From contig NZ_JARKMS010000002.1 of assembly GCF_029350945.1 (NCBI RefSeq), positions 421,984 to 485,983 of the forward strand: a DNA stretch of 64,000 nt, given 5' to 3'. Shown here one piece after another: positions 48,627 through 57,839 of the stretch. How positions within the stretch are numbered: position 1 is the stretch's first letter; every line of letters starts with the position of its first letter. The DNA is from Maribacter huludaoensis (lineage in GTDB: Bacteria; Bacteroidota; Bacteroidia; Flavobacteriales; Flavobacteriaceae). Made by a program: the position numbers and the translations under genes. The notes under the pieces are model-generated. The model was not told where the DNA came from. It searched no databases and worked only from the letters and a program-made list of their open reading frames with translations.

Positions 48627-49508
48627 ATGAAAGTAGCAGTTTACGGTCAAACTTATCAAGATAATGCCATTGAATATCTCGTAGAGCTTTTAGATGAGTT
48701 ACAAACGGTTTCTGCGGTTGTTCATATAGAAAAGGAATTCTACGATTTGTATAAATCCAAGGGTAATGCGCAAGACTTTCCTGTATTTACAATGACAGAA
48801 GGTTTAAATGCTTCTTTTGACATGTTCGTTAGTTTTGGAGGTGACGGTACTATATTAAGAGCTACTACTTTTGTAAAAGACCTTGGTATTCCTATTGTAG
48901 GTGTCAATACAGGGAGGCTAGGTTTTCTTTCTACCTTTAAAAAAGAAGATGTTAGAAAAGTTGTTCAAGAATTCAAGCAAGGCGCATATACGGTAGTAGA
49001 ACGTAGTTTGGTTCAGTTGAATACTGAAAAATTGGATGCCGAGTTTGGTGATTTAAATTTTGCATTGAACGAAATTACCGTAAGTAGAAAAGAAACTACT
49101 TCTATGATAACGGTCGAGACCTATTTAAATAATGAGTATTTGACATCTTATTGGGCAGACGGTTTAATTATTTCTACCCCAACGGGATCTACTGGGTATT
49201 CTTTAAGTTGTGGTGGTCCTGTAATAGTGCCTACAGCTAAATCTTTGGTGTTGACCCCAATTGCTCCACATAATTTAAATGCGCGGCCTTTGGTCATTTC
49301 AGATGATACCGTAATACGTTTAAAAGTGTCCGGTAGGGAAGAAAACCACTTGGTTTCTTTAGATTCAAGAATAGCTTCATTAGAAAATGGGGAGGAGATT
49401 ACTATTAGTAAAGCTCCTTACACAATAAAAATGATAGAATATACTTCAGAAAGTTTTTTAAAGACCTTAAGGAATAAGCTTCTATGGGGCGAGGATAGGC
49501 GAAATTGA
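48627..49508 (+). CDS. nadK: NAD kinase
   Basis: 293 residues from the ATG at 48627; an upstream ATG at 48618 overlaps the CBS gene and adds three residues. It has the family motifs GGDGT (in FVSFGGDGTILRA), NE in LNEITVSR, and PTGSTGYSLSCGGP. NadK makes NADP from NAD and ATP. The family start MKVAVYGQ supports the second ATG. Confidence 0.95.
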   Translation: MKVAVYGQTYQDNAIEYLVELLDELQTVSAVVHIEKEFYDLYKSKGNAQDFPVFTMTEGLNASFDMFVSFGGDGTILRATTFVKDLGIPIVGVNTGRLGFLSTFKKEDVRKVVQEFKQGAYTVVERSLVQLNTEKLDAEFGDLNFALNEITVSRKETTSMITVETYLNNEYLTSYWADGLIISTPTGSTGYSLSCGGPVIVPTAKSLVLTPIAPHNLNARPLVISDDTVIRLKVSGREENHLVSLDSRIASLENGEEITISKAPYTIKMIEYTSESFLKTLRNKLLWGEDRRN

Positions 49509-49620
49509 CCAAACATTTAAACAATAATTGTCCTTAATCGCTGTTTATCTTTTGAGAACTTAAACTTATTGCATTTTCAGTATTAATTATTAAATCTGCA
49601 ATAATCGTAAAATTTATTTT

Positions 49621-50307
49621 ATGCGTTATATAACGTTGTTAATATTACTTTTTTCATTGTCAGGTTTGCATGCGCAGACTTATGAGGTGGGTATTTTTGC
49701 AGGTGGTGCCAATACAATTAGTGATGTTGGTAGAACAGATTATTTGCTGCCTTCTAATATTGCTTTTGGCGGCTTGTTTAAATGGAATATCAGTAAAAGA
49801 TATGCATGGCGTGGTAGTTTAACCTATGGTAAGTTTACTGCAGATGATACTAAATCTAGTTCCACGGCAAGACAGCAAAGAGGTTATGTAATAGATAACT
49901 CGATCTTTGAGGGTTCTGTAGGTTTGGAATTTAATTTCGTAGAATATAATTTACATAAACTTGGGCCTGCTTTTACACCTTATTTATATACTGGACTTAC
50001 CTATTTTAGGTATGATTATCAGTATTTTAATGGTGGTGTATTACAGGATATAAACCAAAAAGAAGGAAGTTTTGCTGTGCCAATGACCATAGGTTTTAAG
50101 TATCGTATCAATCAGTTTCTTATTTTTGGGGGCGAAATTGGTGCTAGGTACACTTTTACGGATAACTTGGATGGTAGTAACCCTGAAGGTTCTAACTTTG
50201 AAGAATTCCAATTTGGTAATATATTTAGTGATGACTGGTATGTGTTTTCTGGTTTAACTTTAACCTACACTTTTGGAAGGAAACCTTGTATGGATTGTTT
50301 TGAGTAA
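49621..50307 (+). CDS. DUF6089-family outer-membrane beta-barrel protein
   Basis: 228 residues. Signal peptide about 1-19 (ending LHAQ), then eight or so amphipathic strands ending with LTLTYTFGRK. The start (YEVGIFAGGANTISDVG) and the terminal CMDCFE are typical of the group found next to uppS and bamA in Flavobacteriaceae. It probably sits in the outer membrane; its function is unknown. It lies 8 bases before uppS. Confidence 0.88.
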   Translation: MRYITLLILLFSLSGLHAQTYEVGIFAGGANTISDVGRTDYLLPSNIAFGGLFKWNISKRYAWRGSLTYGKFTADDTKSSSTARQQRGYVIDNSIFEGSVGLEFNFVEYNLHKLGPAFTPYLYTGLTYFRYDYQYFNGGVLQDINQKEGSFAVPMTIGFKYRINQFLIFGGEIGARYTFTDNLDGSNPEGSNFEEFQFGNIFSDDWYVFSGLTLTYTFGRKPCMDCFE

Positions 50308-50315
50308 ATTATACG

Positions 50316-51056
50316 ATGAGTGATATAAACGATATAGATAAACTAAATGTTCCTAAGCATCTTGCTATCATTATGGATGGTAATGGTAGATGGGCAAAAG
50401 AACGTGGTAAACTAAGAGTTTTTGGTCACGAACATGGGGTAAAAACCGTTAGAATTGTTGTGGAACAATGTGTTCAGCTAAAAGTTGAATATCTTACCTT
50501 GTATACATTTTCTACAGAAAATTGGAACAGGCCAAAGATAGAAGTGCAGACGCTTATGCGCTTATTGGTGTCTTCATTAAAGAAAGAACTTAAAACTTTT
50601 AACAAAAATAATGTACGCCTAAATACTATAGGCAACATAGATGCACTACCTGCAAAAGCTTATAAAGAGTTGGTAGAGGTTATGGATCAAACCAAACAAA
50701 ATACAGGCATGACGTTGACTTTGGCGTTAAGCTATGGAGCTCGTGAAGAGTTGCAATCTATGGTGAAAGAGATAAGTACCAAAGTTAAAAATAATATAAT
50801 TTCAGTTGAAAACATTGACCAAGAAATTATAAATAACCATCTTTACACGCATGATTTGCCAGACGTAGACTTGCTAATCCGTACTAGTGGAGAACATCGG
50901 ATCAGCAATTTTTTATTATGGCAAATAGCGTATGCAGAGTTATATTTTATTGATGTATATTGGCCTGATTTTAGAGAGCATCATTTAGTTGAGGCCATAA
51001 AAAATTACCAGAACAGAGAACGAAGATTTGGAAAAACAAGCGAACAACTCACTTAA
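50316..51056 (+). CDS. uppS: Isoprenyl transferase (undecaprenyl diphosphate synthase)
   Basis: 246 residues. The signature IMDGNGRWAKERG with the catalytic Asp is at about residue 21, followed by GHEHG, FSTENWNRP and DLLIRTSGEHRISNFLLWQ. This cis-prenyltransferase builds the lipid carrier for peptidoglycan and O-antigen. Its stop lies 4 bases before the bamA ATG used here, consistent with an envelope-biogenesis operon. Confidence 0.97.
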   Translation: MSDINDIDKLNVPKHLAIIMDGNGRWAKERGKLRVFGHEHGVKTVRIVVEQCVQLKVEYLTLYTFSTENWNRPKIEVQTLMRLLVSSLKKELKTFNKNNVRLNTIGNIDALPAKAYKELVEVMDQTKQNTGMTLTLALSYGAREELQSMVKEISTKVKNNIISVENIDQEIINNHLYTHDLPDVDLLIRTSGEHRISNFLLWQIAYAELYFIDVYWPDFREHHLVEAIKNYQNRERRFGKTSEQLT

Positions 51057-51060
51057 AGAT

Positions 51061-53658
51061 ATGGCCAGGTTCATATCATTGAACCACTTTTTAACTACCC
51101 TTTTATTTTTGATCACTTTTATTGCCGCCGCACAGGATCCTTCCTATGAGGATGGTAAAAGTTATATTTTAGGAGGTTTAGATGTTACGGGACTGCAAAG
51201 TTATAATGAGCAAACCGTAAAAACGTATACCGGTCTAAGGGTTGGTCAGCCTATAACATTGCCCGGGGAGCAGATTAGTGAAGTCATTAAAAAATTATGG
51301 GGTCTAGAGCTTTTTAGCGAGATAGATATCTTTATAACCAATATAGAAGAGAACACGGTCTTTTTGGAATTGAACATAATTGAGCGTCCAACCTTATCCA
51401 ATGTTAAGTTTTACGGAGTTAAAAAAGGGAAAGTTGAAGGTTTAGTTAAGGATACAGATCTTAAAAAAGGAAAGAAAATTACCGAAAGTTTAATCTCTAA
51501 CTCTAAAAATTATATTGCCAATAAGTATAAAAAACAAGGCTATCTAAATGCCGATGTTACTATTGCCACTTCTAAAGATACGCTTGATACTAACACCCGT
51601 AACATGGTTGTAAATGTTAATAAAGGTGATAAAGTAAAAATTAGAGATATCATATTTGAAGGTAACGAACAGTTGTCAGACAAAAAGTTACGTAAAGCCT
51701 TAAAGAACACTAAAAAGAAGAAATTAGGTCGTTTCTGGAAAAAGTCAAAATATATTGAAGAGGATTACGAGGAGGACCTAGGTCTGTTAATAGATAAGTT
51801 TGCTGAAAATGGATACCGTGATGCACGTGTATTATCAGACTCTATTATAAAGGTCGATGAAAATAATATTGATTTAAAGATAAAAGTTGAAGAGGGAGAT
51901 AAGTATTACTTTGGTAATATTGATTTTGTTGGTAATACAGTGTATACCGATCGTCAATTAAATCAAGTCTTAGGTATTAAAAAGGGTGATACCTATAACG
52001 GTGTTTTGTTACGTGAAAGAATAGCGGACAATTCTAAGCCTGATCCAAGTGATGTTACCAGTTTATATCAAAATAATGGATACTTGTTTTCTACCATTAA
52101 CCCTGTTGAGATATCAGCTGCAAATGACACTATTGATTTTGAAATTAGGATTATAGAAGGTAAAGAGACTTTCTTGGATCATGTTACCGTTTCCGGTAAC
52201 GATAAAACCAATGATCACGTAATCTATCGTGAGCTACGTACTAGACCTGGTCAAAAGTATAACAAGGCCGATATTATCAGAACCATTCGTGAATTAGGTC
52301 AACTTGGCTTTTTTGATGCAGAACAGATAACACCAGATGTATTGAACGCAAACCCTAATGAAGGAACTGTGGATTTGGCATGGAATTTAGTTGAGTCTGG
52401 TTCTAGTCAAATAGAGTTGCAAGGTGGTTATGGTGGCGGTGGTTTCATCGGTACTTTAGGTCTATCGTTTAGTAACTTCTCTATTCAGAACTTGTTTAAG
52501 GGTGAAAAATATAAGCCTGTGCCAATGGGAGACGGTCAAACCTTTGCATTACGTTTGCAGGCCAGTCAAACTTACCGGGTTTATAGCTTAAATTTTGCAG
52601 AGCCATGGTTAGGAGGTAAAAAGCCGGTACGTTTCAATTTAAGTATGTCCAGAACGCAACAATTTGCAGCTTCTTTTGATAATAGCGGTGATATTGATGT
52701 AAGAAAAGATCAACAGTTTTCTATTACAGGTATAACTGCAGGTCTGGCAAAACGTGTACAATGGCCAGATGATTTCTTTACCATTTCTCACTCCCTTAGT
52801 TACCAGTTGTATGATTTCAGAAATTATAATATAGGTCTTTTTAACTTTGGTGACGGTAGGGCAAATTCATTGGCGTATACTTTTGGTATTTCTAGGAATG
52901 CTACACAAGGTGGTCGTATATTCCCAAGAGGTGGCTCTAACTTTGAAATAAGTGCTAAGTTTACTCCGCCATGGTCATTGTTCAGTGATAAGGATTATAG
53001 ATCATTGCAAAATCAGGCAAATGAAATTGAGGATATTGCAACGGCCAATAGAACTAGTGCCGAACAGTCAAAGCTTGAAGAAATTGATCAAGAGCGCTTT
53101 AGATGGTTAGAGTATTATAAAGTGAAGTTCAAAGGTGATTGGTATACTACTCTTGTTGATAAACTAGTATTACGTAGTAACGCCGAATTTGGCTTTTTAG
53201 GGAACTATAACAGTGCTGTTGGTGATGTGCCTTTTGAAAGATTTTACGTTGGTGGAGATGGTTTAGGTAATTTTACGCTTGATGGTAGAGATGTAGTACA
53301 GCTAAGAGGTTATGAAAACCAAGCAATTACTCCTTACTCCGATGATGGGTCTGTAGATGGGGCATTGATTTATAATAAATTCTCATTAGAGTTAAGATAT
53401 CCATTAACATTAAAGCCTTCTGCGTCTATTTATGGACTTGCATTTTTAGAAGGTGGTAATTCTTTCAACAATTTTCAGAACTTTAATCCGTTTGAATTAA
53501 AACGATCGGCCGGTGTGGGGCTGCGAATCTTTATGCCAGCATTTGGTTTGTTGGGTATTGATTTTGGTTATGGGTTCGATGAGGATCTTAGACCACAGTC
53601 TATAGGACAAGGACCTAGCGGATGGCAAACTCACTTCATTATTGGTCAACAGTTTTAA
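51061..53658 (+). CDS. bamA: Outer membrane protein assembly factor BamA
   Basis: 865 residues from the ATG at 51061, which gives a signal peptide ending FIAAAQ; an upstream TTG at 51028 would add an 11-residue charged extension before it. Five POTRA domains cover about 30-420. The Omp85 barrel follows, with GGYGGGGFIGTLGLSFSNFS at its start and the WLGGKKP and GGDGLGNF blocks. BamA folds and inserts outer-membrane proteins. The two Skp-like genes downstream fit the same pathway. Confidence 0.95.
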   Translation: MARFISLNHFLTTLLFLITFIAAAQDPSYEDGKSYILGGLDVTGLQSYNEQTVKTYTGLRVGQPITLPGEQISEVIKKLWGLELFSEIDIFITNIEENTVFLELNIIERPTLSNVKFYGVKKGKVEGLVKDTDLKKGKKITESLISNSKNYIANKYKKQGYLNADVTIATSKDTLDTNTRNMVVNVNKGDKVKIRDIIFEGNEQLSDKKLRKALKNTKKKKLGRFWKKSKYIEEDYEEDLGLLIDKFAENGYRDARVLSDSIIKVDENNIDLKIKVEEGDKYYFGNIDFVGNTVYTDRQLNQVLGIKKGDTYNGVLLRERIADNSKPDPSDVTSLYQNNGYLFSTINPVEISAANDTIDFEIRIIEGKETFLDHVTVSGNDKTNDHVIYRELRTRPGQKYNKADIIRTIRELGQLGFFDAEQITPDVLNANPNEGTVDLAWNLVESGSSQIELQGGYGGGGFIGTLGLSFSNFSIQNLFKGEKYKPVPMGDGQTFALRLQASQTYRVYSLNFAEPWLGGKKPVRFNLSMSRTQQFAASFDNSGDIDVRKDQQFSITGITAGLAKRVQWPDDFFTISHSLSYQLYDFRNYNIGLFNFGDGRANSLAYTFGISRNATQGGRIFPRGGSNFEISAKFTPPWSLFSDKDYRSLQNQANEIEDIATANRTSAEQSKLEEIDQERFRWLEYYKVKFKGDWYTTLVDKLVLRSNAEFGFLGNYNSAVGDVPFERFYVGGDGLGNFTLDGRDVVQLRGYENQAITPYSDDGSVDGALIYNKFSLELRYPLTLKPSASIYGLAFLEGGNSFNNFQNFNPFELKRSAGVGLRIFMPAFGLLGIDFGYGFDEDLRPQSIGQGPSGWQTHFIIGQQF

Positions 53659-53717
53659 TTTTCATTGAATTATTATACTCGTGCTTTATGCTAATCCTTT
53701 AATTATGATAGATTTAG

Positions 53718-53725
53718 TAATTTTG
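53718..53725 (+). promoter_or_regulatory. -7 box before the first OmpH gene
   Basis: TAATTTTG fits TAnnTTTG, 36 bases before the ATG at 53762. The -33 TTG is not evident. Confidence 0.4.
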
Positions 53726-53761
53726 GCACGATATTTTCTATAGGATTAAACGACATTAACA

Positions 53762-54616
53762 ATGAGTACAAAAACAAGAGTTCTATTTATAGTTTCGGTC
53801 ATCTTCATGACTGTTCAGGGTTTTGCCCAAAGAGGGGTAAGAATGGCATATGTAGATATGGATTACATATTACAGAATGTAGATGAGTATAGAGAAGCTA
53901 CGCAGCAATTAGAAACTAAAGTACAACGTTGGAAGGTTGAAGTGGAGCAGAAGCAAAGTGTGGTAGAGCAGATGAAGAAAGATTTGATGGCGGAGAAAGT
54001 ACTGTTAACTCCAGAACTTATAGCGGAGCGCGAAGAGGAGATTCAAATTTTGGAACGTGAGATGATCGAATACCAACAAGATCGTTTTGGACCACAAGGA
54101 GATTTAGTGTTGCAAAAAAGAAGGTTGATACAGCCTATACAAGATCAAGTGTTCAATGAGGTTCAGAAAATTGGCACGAATAAAAAGTATGATTTTATTT
54201 TTGATAAATCTGCGGATGTTGTAATGTTGTATTCCGAAAAAAGACACGATATTAGTGATTTGGTGCTAAGAGGTATTGCTAGAACAAGAAAAATTAGTAA
54301 ACCCACCAAAAAGTCGGATGATCGTAGTAGATTAGATGATTTTGAAGGTGAAGAGGAAGAAGAAGTGGTAAGCGTGGCTTTACAAGAGCGTTTGGATAAA
54401 GCGGCACAAGCTGCTGAGACAAGGGAGAAAAGTGCAGCTGATGCCAAAGCGGAGCAACTAAAGTTGCGCGAGGAAAGAAAGAGGGCTTACGAAGAAAGAA
54501 GAAAAAAGTTATTGGAGGAAAGAGAAGCCAAGAGACAGGAAAAGTTAAAAGACAGAAGCGAAAATAAAAAAGAAGAAAATAGCGATACCGAAAAAGATGA
54601 TAACGGTACTATTTAA
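53762..54616 (+). CDS. OmpH/Skp-family periplasmic chaperone with long charged tail
   Basis: 284 residues. Signal peptide about 1-23 (ending GFAQ). The OmpH/Skp core (about 25-175) has the start RMAYVDMDYIL and coiled-coil arms. A highly charged Glu/Lys/Arg helix of about 100 residues extends to the C terminus, roughly doubling the usual length. Skp holds unfolded outer-membrane proteins in the periplasm. It is followed by a second, short OmpH gene after 52 bases. Confidence 0.9.
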   Translation: MSTKTRVLFIVSVIFMTVQGFAQRGVRMAYVDMDYILQNVDEYREATQQLETKVQRWKVEVEQKQSVVEQMKKDLMAEKVLLTPELIAEREEEIQILEREMIEYQQDRFGPQGDLVLQKRRLIQPIQDQVFNEVQKIGTNKKYDFIFDKSADVVMLYSEKRHDISDLVLRGIARTRKISKPTKKSDDRSRLDDFEGEEEEEVVSVALQERLDKAAQAAETREKSAADAKAEQLKLREERKRAYEERRKKLLEEREAKRQEKLKDRSENKKEENSDTEKDDNGTI

Positions 54617-54668
54617 ATAGGTCTATAGACCGTAAATTAACACTCAAAATTGAATTAAAATTACACTC

Positions 54669-55178
54669 ATGAAACAAGTAAAACAAATTGTGGTAGCCTT
54701 ATTGTTGTTCGTAGCAACGACAAGTTTTGTAAATGCCCAAAGTAAAGTAGCTCATATTGATGTTACTCAATTATTATCTGCAATGCCAGAGATGAAAGCT
54801 GCAGAAGCAGAGCTTAAAAAGTTACAAGAAACGTACAATGCGGATATCGAAGGTTCAATGACGGAATTGCGTAATAAGTACACACAATACCAAAATGAAG
54901 CTGCTACGAAATCTAAAGAAGAAAACGAAAAAAGAGCGGTAGAGTTACAAGGTTACGAGAAGAATATTGGTGAAGCTCAGCAAAGAGCGCAACAAGAATT
55001 TCAAAAGAAACAAGCTGAGTTGTTCGCTCCAATTTCTGAAAAAGCTAAAGCGGCAATAGAACAAGTTGCAGCGGCGCAAGGATTTGATTACGTTATCGAT
55101 GCACAAGCTGGTGGTGGTTTGATCGTTGCGAAAGGAAAAGACCTTTTGGCAGATGTTAAAAAACAATTAGGTTTCTAA
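54669..55178 (+). CDS. OmpH/Skp-family periplasmic chaperone
   Basis: 169 residues, usual Skp length. Signal peptide about 1-24 (ending VNAQ), then KVAHIDVTQLL and the long coiled-coil arm region, ending with FDYVIDAQAGGGLIVAKGKD. It probably forms trimers that guard outer-membrane proteins on their way to BamA. It is the last gene of the bamA set; a strong hairpin follows. Confidence 0.93.
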   Translation: MKQVKQIVVALLLFVATTSFVNAQSKVAHIDVTQLLSAMPEMKAAEAELKKLQETYNADIEGSMTELRNKYTQYQNEAATKSKEENEKRAVELQGYEKNIGEAQQRAQQEFQKKQAELFAPISEKAKAAIEQVAAAQGFDYVIDAQAGGGLIVAKGKDLLADVKKQLGF

Positions 55179-55195
55179 TAGATACCTCATATTAT

Positions 55196-55227
55196 AAAAA
55201 AAAGCCATCTATCAGATGGCTTTTTTT
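55196..55227. terminator. Bidirectional terminator after the OmpH genes
   Basis: Stem GCCATCT (55204-55210) / AGATGGC (55214-55220) with an ATC loop is extended by eight A and seven T residues. It also serves the converging glycosyltransferase gene, whose stop it touches. Confidence 0.9.
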
Positions 55228-56080
55228 ATGCAATTATTTTTCTCTTGATATTCGTCCATCGTAGGTTTCTTATAAATTTACCCTCTTCTTTTGTAACTAA
55301 ATATGCCCTGCCGTTCAATAAGGCCTGTGTATAACCAAGCATATTGTTCCAAAAAGACTTTATGGATTTATTTTTCATCGCCATTTTTAAGGAAGCTATA
55401 CATGTAATTGCAAATCCATATCGCATAGCATACATTGCCTTTCCTTGTAGTTTTTTTGCTCTTGCGTTATATCCTTTTCCAGTAGGTCTTAAATGCTTTA
55501 CATGAAGGTTTTCTTCGGTATATATAGAAAAGCCATGAAACCTTGCTAAGAGCTCATCTACAGTATCCCATCCCATTGCGTTCTTCAGTCCTCCTATGGC
55601 TTTAAAACAAGCTTTAGAATAGGCTTTAATGGCTCCTCGTACATGGTCTTTATCCATTGGGTGGTTCAGCATCCATTCTCCAGCATTATTTTGCTCATAA
55701 ATGAATCCGCCACAAATACCTAAATTCTTATTTTGTTGATAATGCGAACATATTACTTTAAAATAATTAGAAGGTAAAATAACATCTGCATCTAGTTTTA
55801 CGATAACATCATAATGGTCATCTAATAACTCTAATCCCTTATTAAACGCATTAATGACTTTGCTGCCCGGCATGTGTTGTGTAGACGAAGTTGTGTTCAG
55901 CTTTTGAAACAGACTGTTTGTTGTACAGTAGTAGTTTATGATGTTTTCAGTGTCGTCTGTAGAATTATCATTAACTAGAACAACTTTTTTAGGGGCTAAT
56001 GTCTGTTGTAAAATAGAGTCTAGAGTACTTTTTAGAAAAGCCTCTTCATTGTGTATAGGAATAACTATGTAGTAATCCAT
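55226..56080 (-). CDS. Family 2 glycosyltransferase
   Basis: 284 residues. GT-A fold start YYIVIPIHNEEAFLKSTLDS with the VLVNDNSTDDT block; metal motif KLDADV (D-x-D) near residue 97; acceptor region with GWDTVDELLARFHG. No membrane segment is clear. It probably transfers a sugar from a nucleotide donor, acceptor unknown. It is the last gene of a three-gene minus-strand set with a methyltransferase and a KAS-III-like enzyme. Confidence 0.9.
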   Translation of the reverse strand: MDYYIVIPIHNEEAFLKSTLDSILQQTLAPKKVVLVNDNSTDDTENIINYYCTTNSLFQKLNTTSSTQHMPGSKVINAFNKGLELLDDHYDVIVKLDADVILPSNYFKVICSHYQQNKNLGICGGFIYEQNNAGEWMLNHPMDKDHVRGAIKAYSKACFKAIGGLKNAMGWDTVDELLARFHGFSIYTEENLHVKHLRPTGKGYNARAKKLQGKAMYAMRYGFAITCIASLKMAMKNKSIKSFWNNMLGYTQALLNGRAYLVTKEEGKFIRNLRWTNIKRKIIA

Positions 56081-56095
56081 TTTAAATGTGGTCTC

Positions 56096-56617
56096 TTATT
56101 TTCTGGTCGCGTAAACAATATAATATCTAGGGGTAAATAATCTTAAAATTGGTCTAAAGCCAATTTGCTTTACGGGATTTGTCCATTTCATTGAATCTTG
56201 TATCTCCCAACCAGCTTTCTCCAGAAGCCAATTAAATTGCCAATCTTCAAATTCATGATAGTGCCTATCCCACTTATCGGTTTTGCTTCTGTAAGCGGGC
56301 GAAAACCAAAGTTTCAATGGAATACTTGCTACAAGCTTTTTAGATTTTGTGTTGGATAAAAGGTGAAGCGGAGCTAATAGATGTTCAAATATTTCAAATG
56401 CCGTTATTACTTCTGCGTCCGTAGTTGTTACGGCACTAAAATCAAAATCCAAATCTTCTCCGTTGGTATTGGTTACTTGGTAACCATATTGCCGCATTAT
56501 TTTTGTAAACGGATTTTCCACTCCTAAATCTAAAATAGACTCATTAGTGTTTATATGTTTACGTAAAAATTGTAATGTATGCTTATAGCGTTTGTTCGGA
56601 AAAGTGTTCTCGTACAT
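56096..56617 (-). CDS. Small class I SAM-dependent methyltransferase-like protein
   Basis: 173 residues. A Rossmann-like start, ILDLGVENPFTKIMRQYGYQ, is followed by DAEVITAFEIFEHLLAPLHLL, the usual place of motif II and post-motif helices. The glycine-rich motif I is altered (LDLGVENP instead of D-x-G-x-G), so SAM binding is not certain. Two bases separate it from the KAS-III-like gene and 15 from the glycosyltransferase. Confidence 0.8.
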   Translation of the reverse strand: MYENTFPNKRYKHTLQFLRKHINTNESILDLGVENPFTKIMRQYGYQVTNTNGEDLDFDFSAVTTTDAEVITAFEIFEHLLAPLHLLSNTKSKKLVASIPLKLWFSPAYRSKTDKWDRHYHEFEDWQFNWLLEKAGWEIQDSMKWTNPVKQIGFRPILRLFTPRYYIVYATRK

Positions 56618-56619
56618 GA

Positions 56620-57678
56620 TTAGATTCTGTATACCATTGCATTGACGTTCATTCCGGCGCCAACACTAGCAAAGATAACAACATCTCCCTTTTTAACTTC
56701 CTGATTTTCCAATTTACCGTCCTTTACTAGGTCAAATAATGTAGGTATGGTTGCAACAGAGCTGTTGCCCAACTTGGATATACTCATTGGCATAACGCCT
56801 TTGGGCATTTCTTTACCATATATTTTGTAGAAGCGTTTTACTATCGCCTCATCCATCTTTTCATTTGCTTGGTGAATAAATATCTTCTTTACTTCATCAA
56901 TTTTAACGCCACTTTTATCTAGGCATGAAGCCATAGCGGGCGGTACATTGGTAACGGCAAATTCATATATTTTTCTACCGAACATTTTTATGTAATACGC
57001 TTTTTTATCGTCCTCTTTGTTATAGGATTTGCCAAAAAACAGAAAGTTTGCTTCGTCGTTCGCAAACGTAGCAGACTCGTGTGCTATAATTTCGCCTCCG
57101 TCACTTGATTCTTCTACAATTGCCGCACCTGCGCCATCTGAATAGATCATAGAATCACGATCAAAATCATCTACGATTCTCGATAAGGTTTCGGCACCTA
57201 TTACCAAACATTTTTTAGCTATGCCACTTTTTATAAACGCGTTGGCCTGGATCATGCCTTCTAGCCAACCTGGGCAGCCAAAAATTAAATCATAAGCAAC
57301 ACATTTAGGATTCTTTATCTGTAATTGATGTTTTACCCTGGTAGCCAGGCTTGGTAAAGTGTCTCCTTGTATATAGCCATCTTTTAGGTCTCCAAAATTA
57401 TGGGCTACAATAATATAGTCTATAGTCTCTTTATCTACATTAGCATTTTTGATAGCCTTCTCTGCGGCAAAAAAAGCCAAATTAGAAGTCGTATGTTCTT
57501 TGGGGGCATATCGCCTTTCCTCAATACCTGTAATGGCCTTAAATTTCTCAATTATAACTTCGTTGTTATGTTTGAAAGAAGTGCCGTCTAAATTTAAAAA
57601 ATTATGCTTATTAAAATCTTTGTTAGAAATTTTTAAATCAGGAATATAACTTCCTGTTCCTGTAATTGAAATGCTCAT
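56620..57678 (-). CDS. 3-oxoacyl-ACP synthase III-like (KAS III / FabH family) enzyme
   Basis: 352 residues. The thiolase fold with Cys in FGCPGWLEG, His in IHQANEKM and Asn in GNSSVATIP gives the full KAS-III triad. FabH starts fatty-acid chains from acyl-CoA and malonyl-ACP; many relatives act in secondary pathways. Its company of a methyltransferase and a glycosyltransferase, rather than fab genes, favours a special product. That is inference. Confidence 0.9.
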   Translation of the reverse strand: MSISITGTGSYIPDLKISNKDFNKHNFLNLDGTSFKHNNEVIIEKFKAITGIEERRYAPKEHTTSNLAFFAAEKAIKNANVDKETIDYIIVAHNFGDLKDGYIQGDTLPSLATRVKHQLQIKNPKCVAYDLIFGCPGWLEGMIQANAFIKSGIAKKCLVIGAETLSRIVDDFDRDSMIYSDGAGAAIVEESSDGGEIIAHESATFANDEANFLFFGKSYNKEDDKKAYYIKMFGRKIYEFAVTNVPPAMASCLDKSGVKIDEVKKIFIHQANEKMDEAIVKRFYKIYGKEMPKGVMPMSISKLGNSSVATIPTLFDLVKDGKLENQEVKKGDVVIFASVGAGMNVNAMVYRI

Positions 57679-57786
57679 TTTTAAATTTTGAATTGTAACC
57701 GAAATTTAATCAAATTGTAAAAATATTCTATGCATGCATAATTAATTTTACGATGGTCAAGCTATTTTATTTTAAAGGGAGAAATG

Positions 57787-57819
57787 AAAAAAGCCTTTTC
57801 GAAATGTCGAAAAGGCTTT
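57787..57819 (-). terminator. Terminator downstream of gcvP
   Basis: A 13-base stem, AAAGCCTTTTCGA (57790-57802) / TCGAAAAGGCTTT (57807-57819), has an AATG loop and T residues on the minus strand. Confidence 0.85.
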
Positions 57820-57839
57820 GATATATGGGGTTTCTGCCA

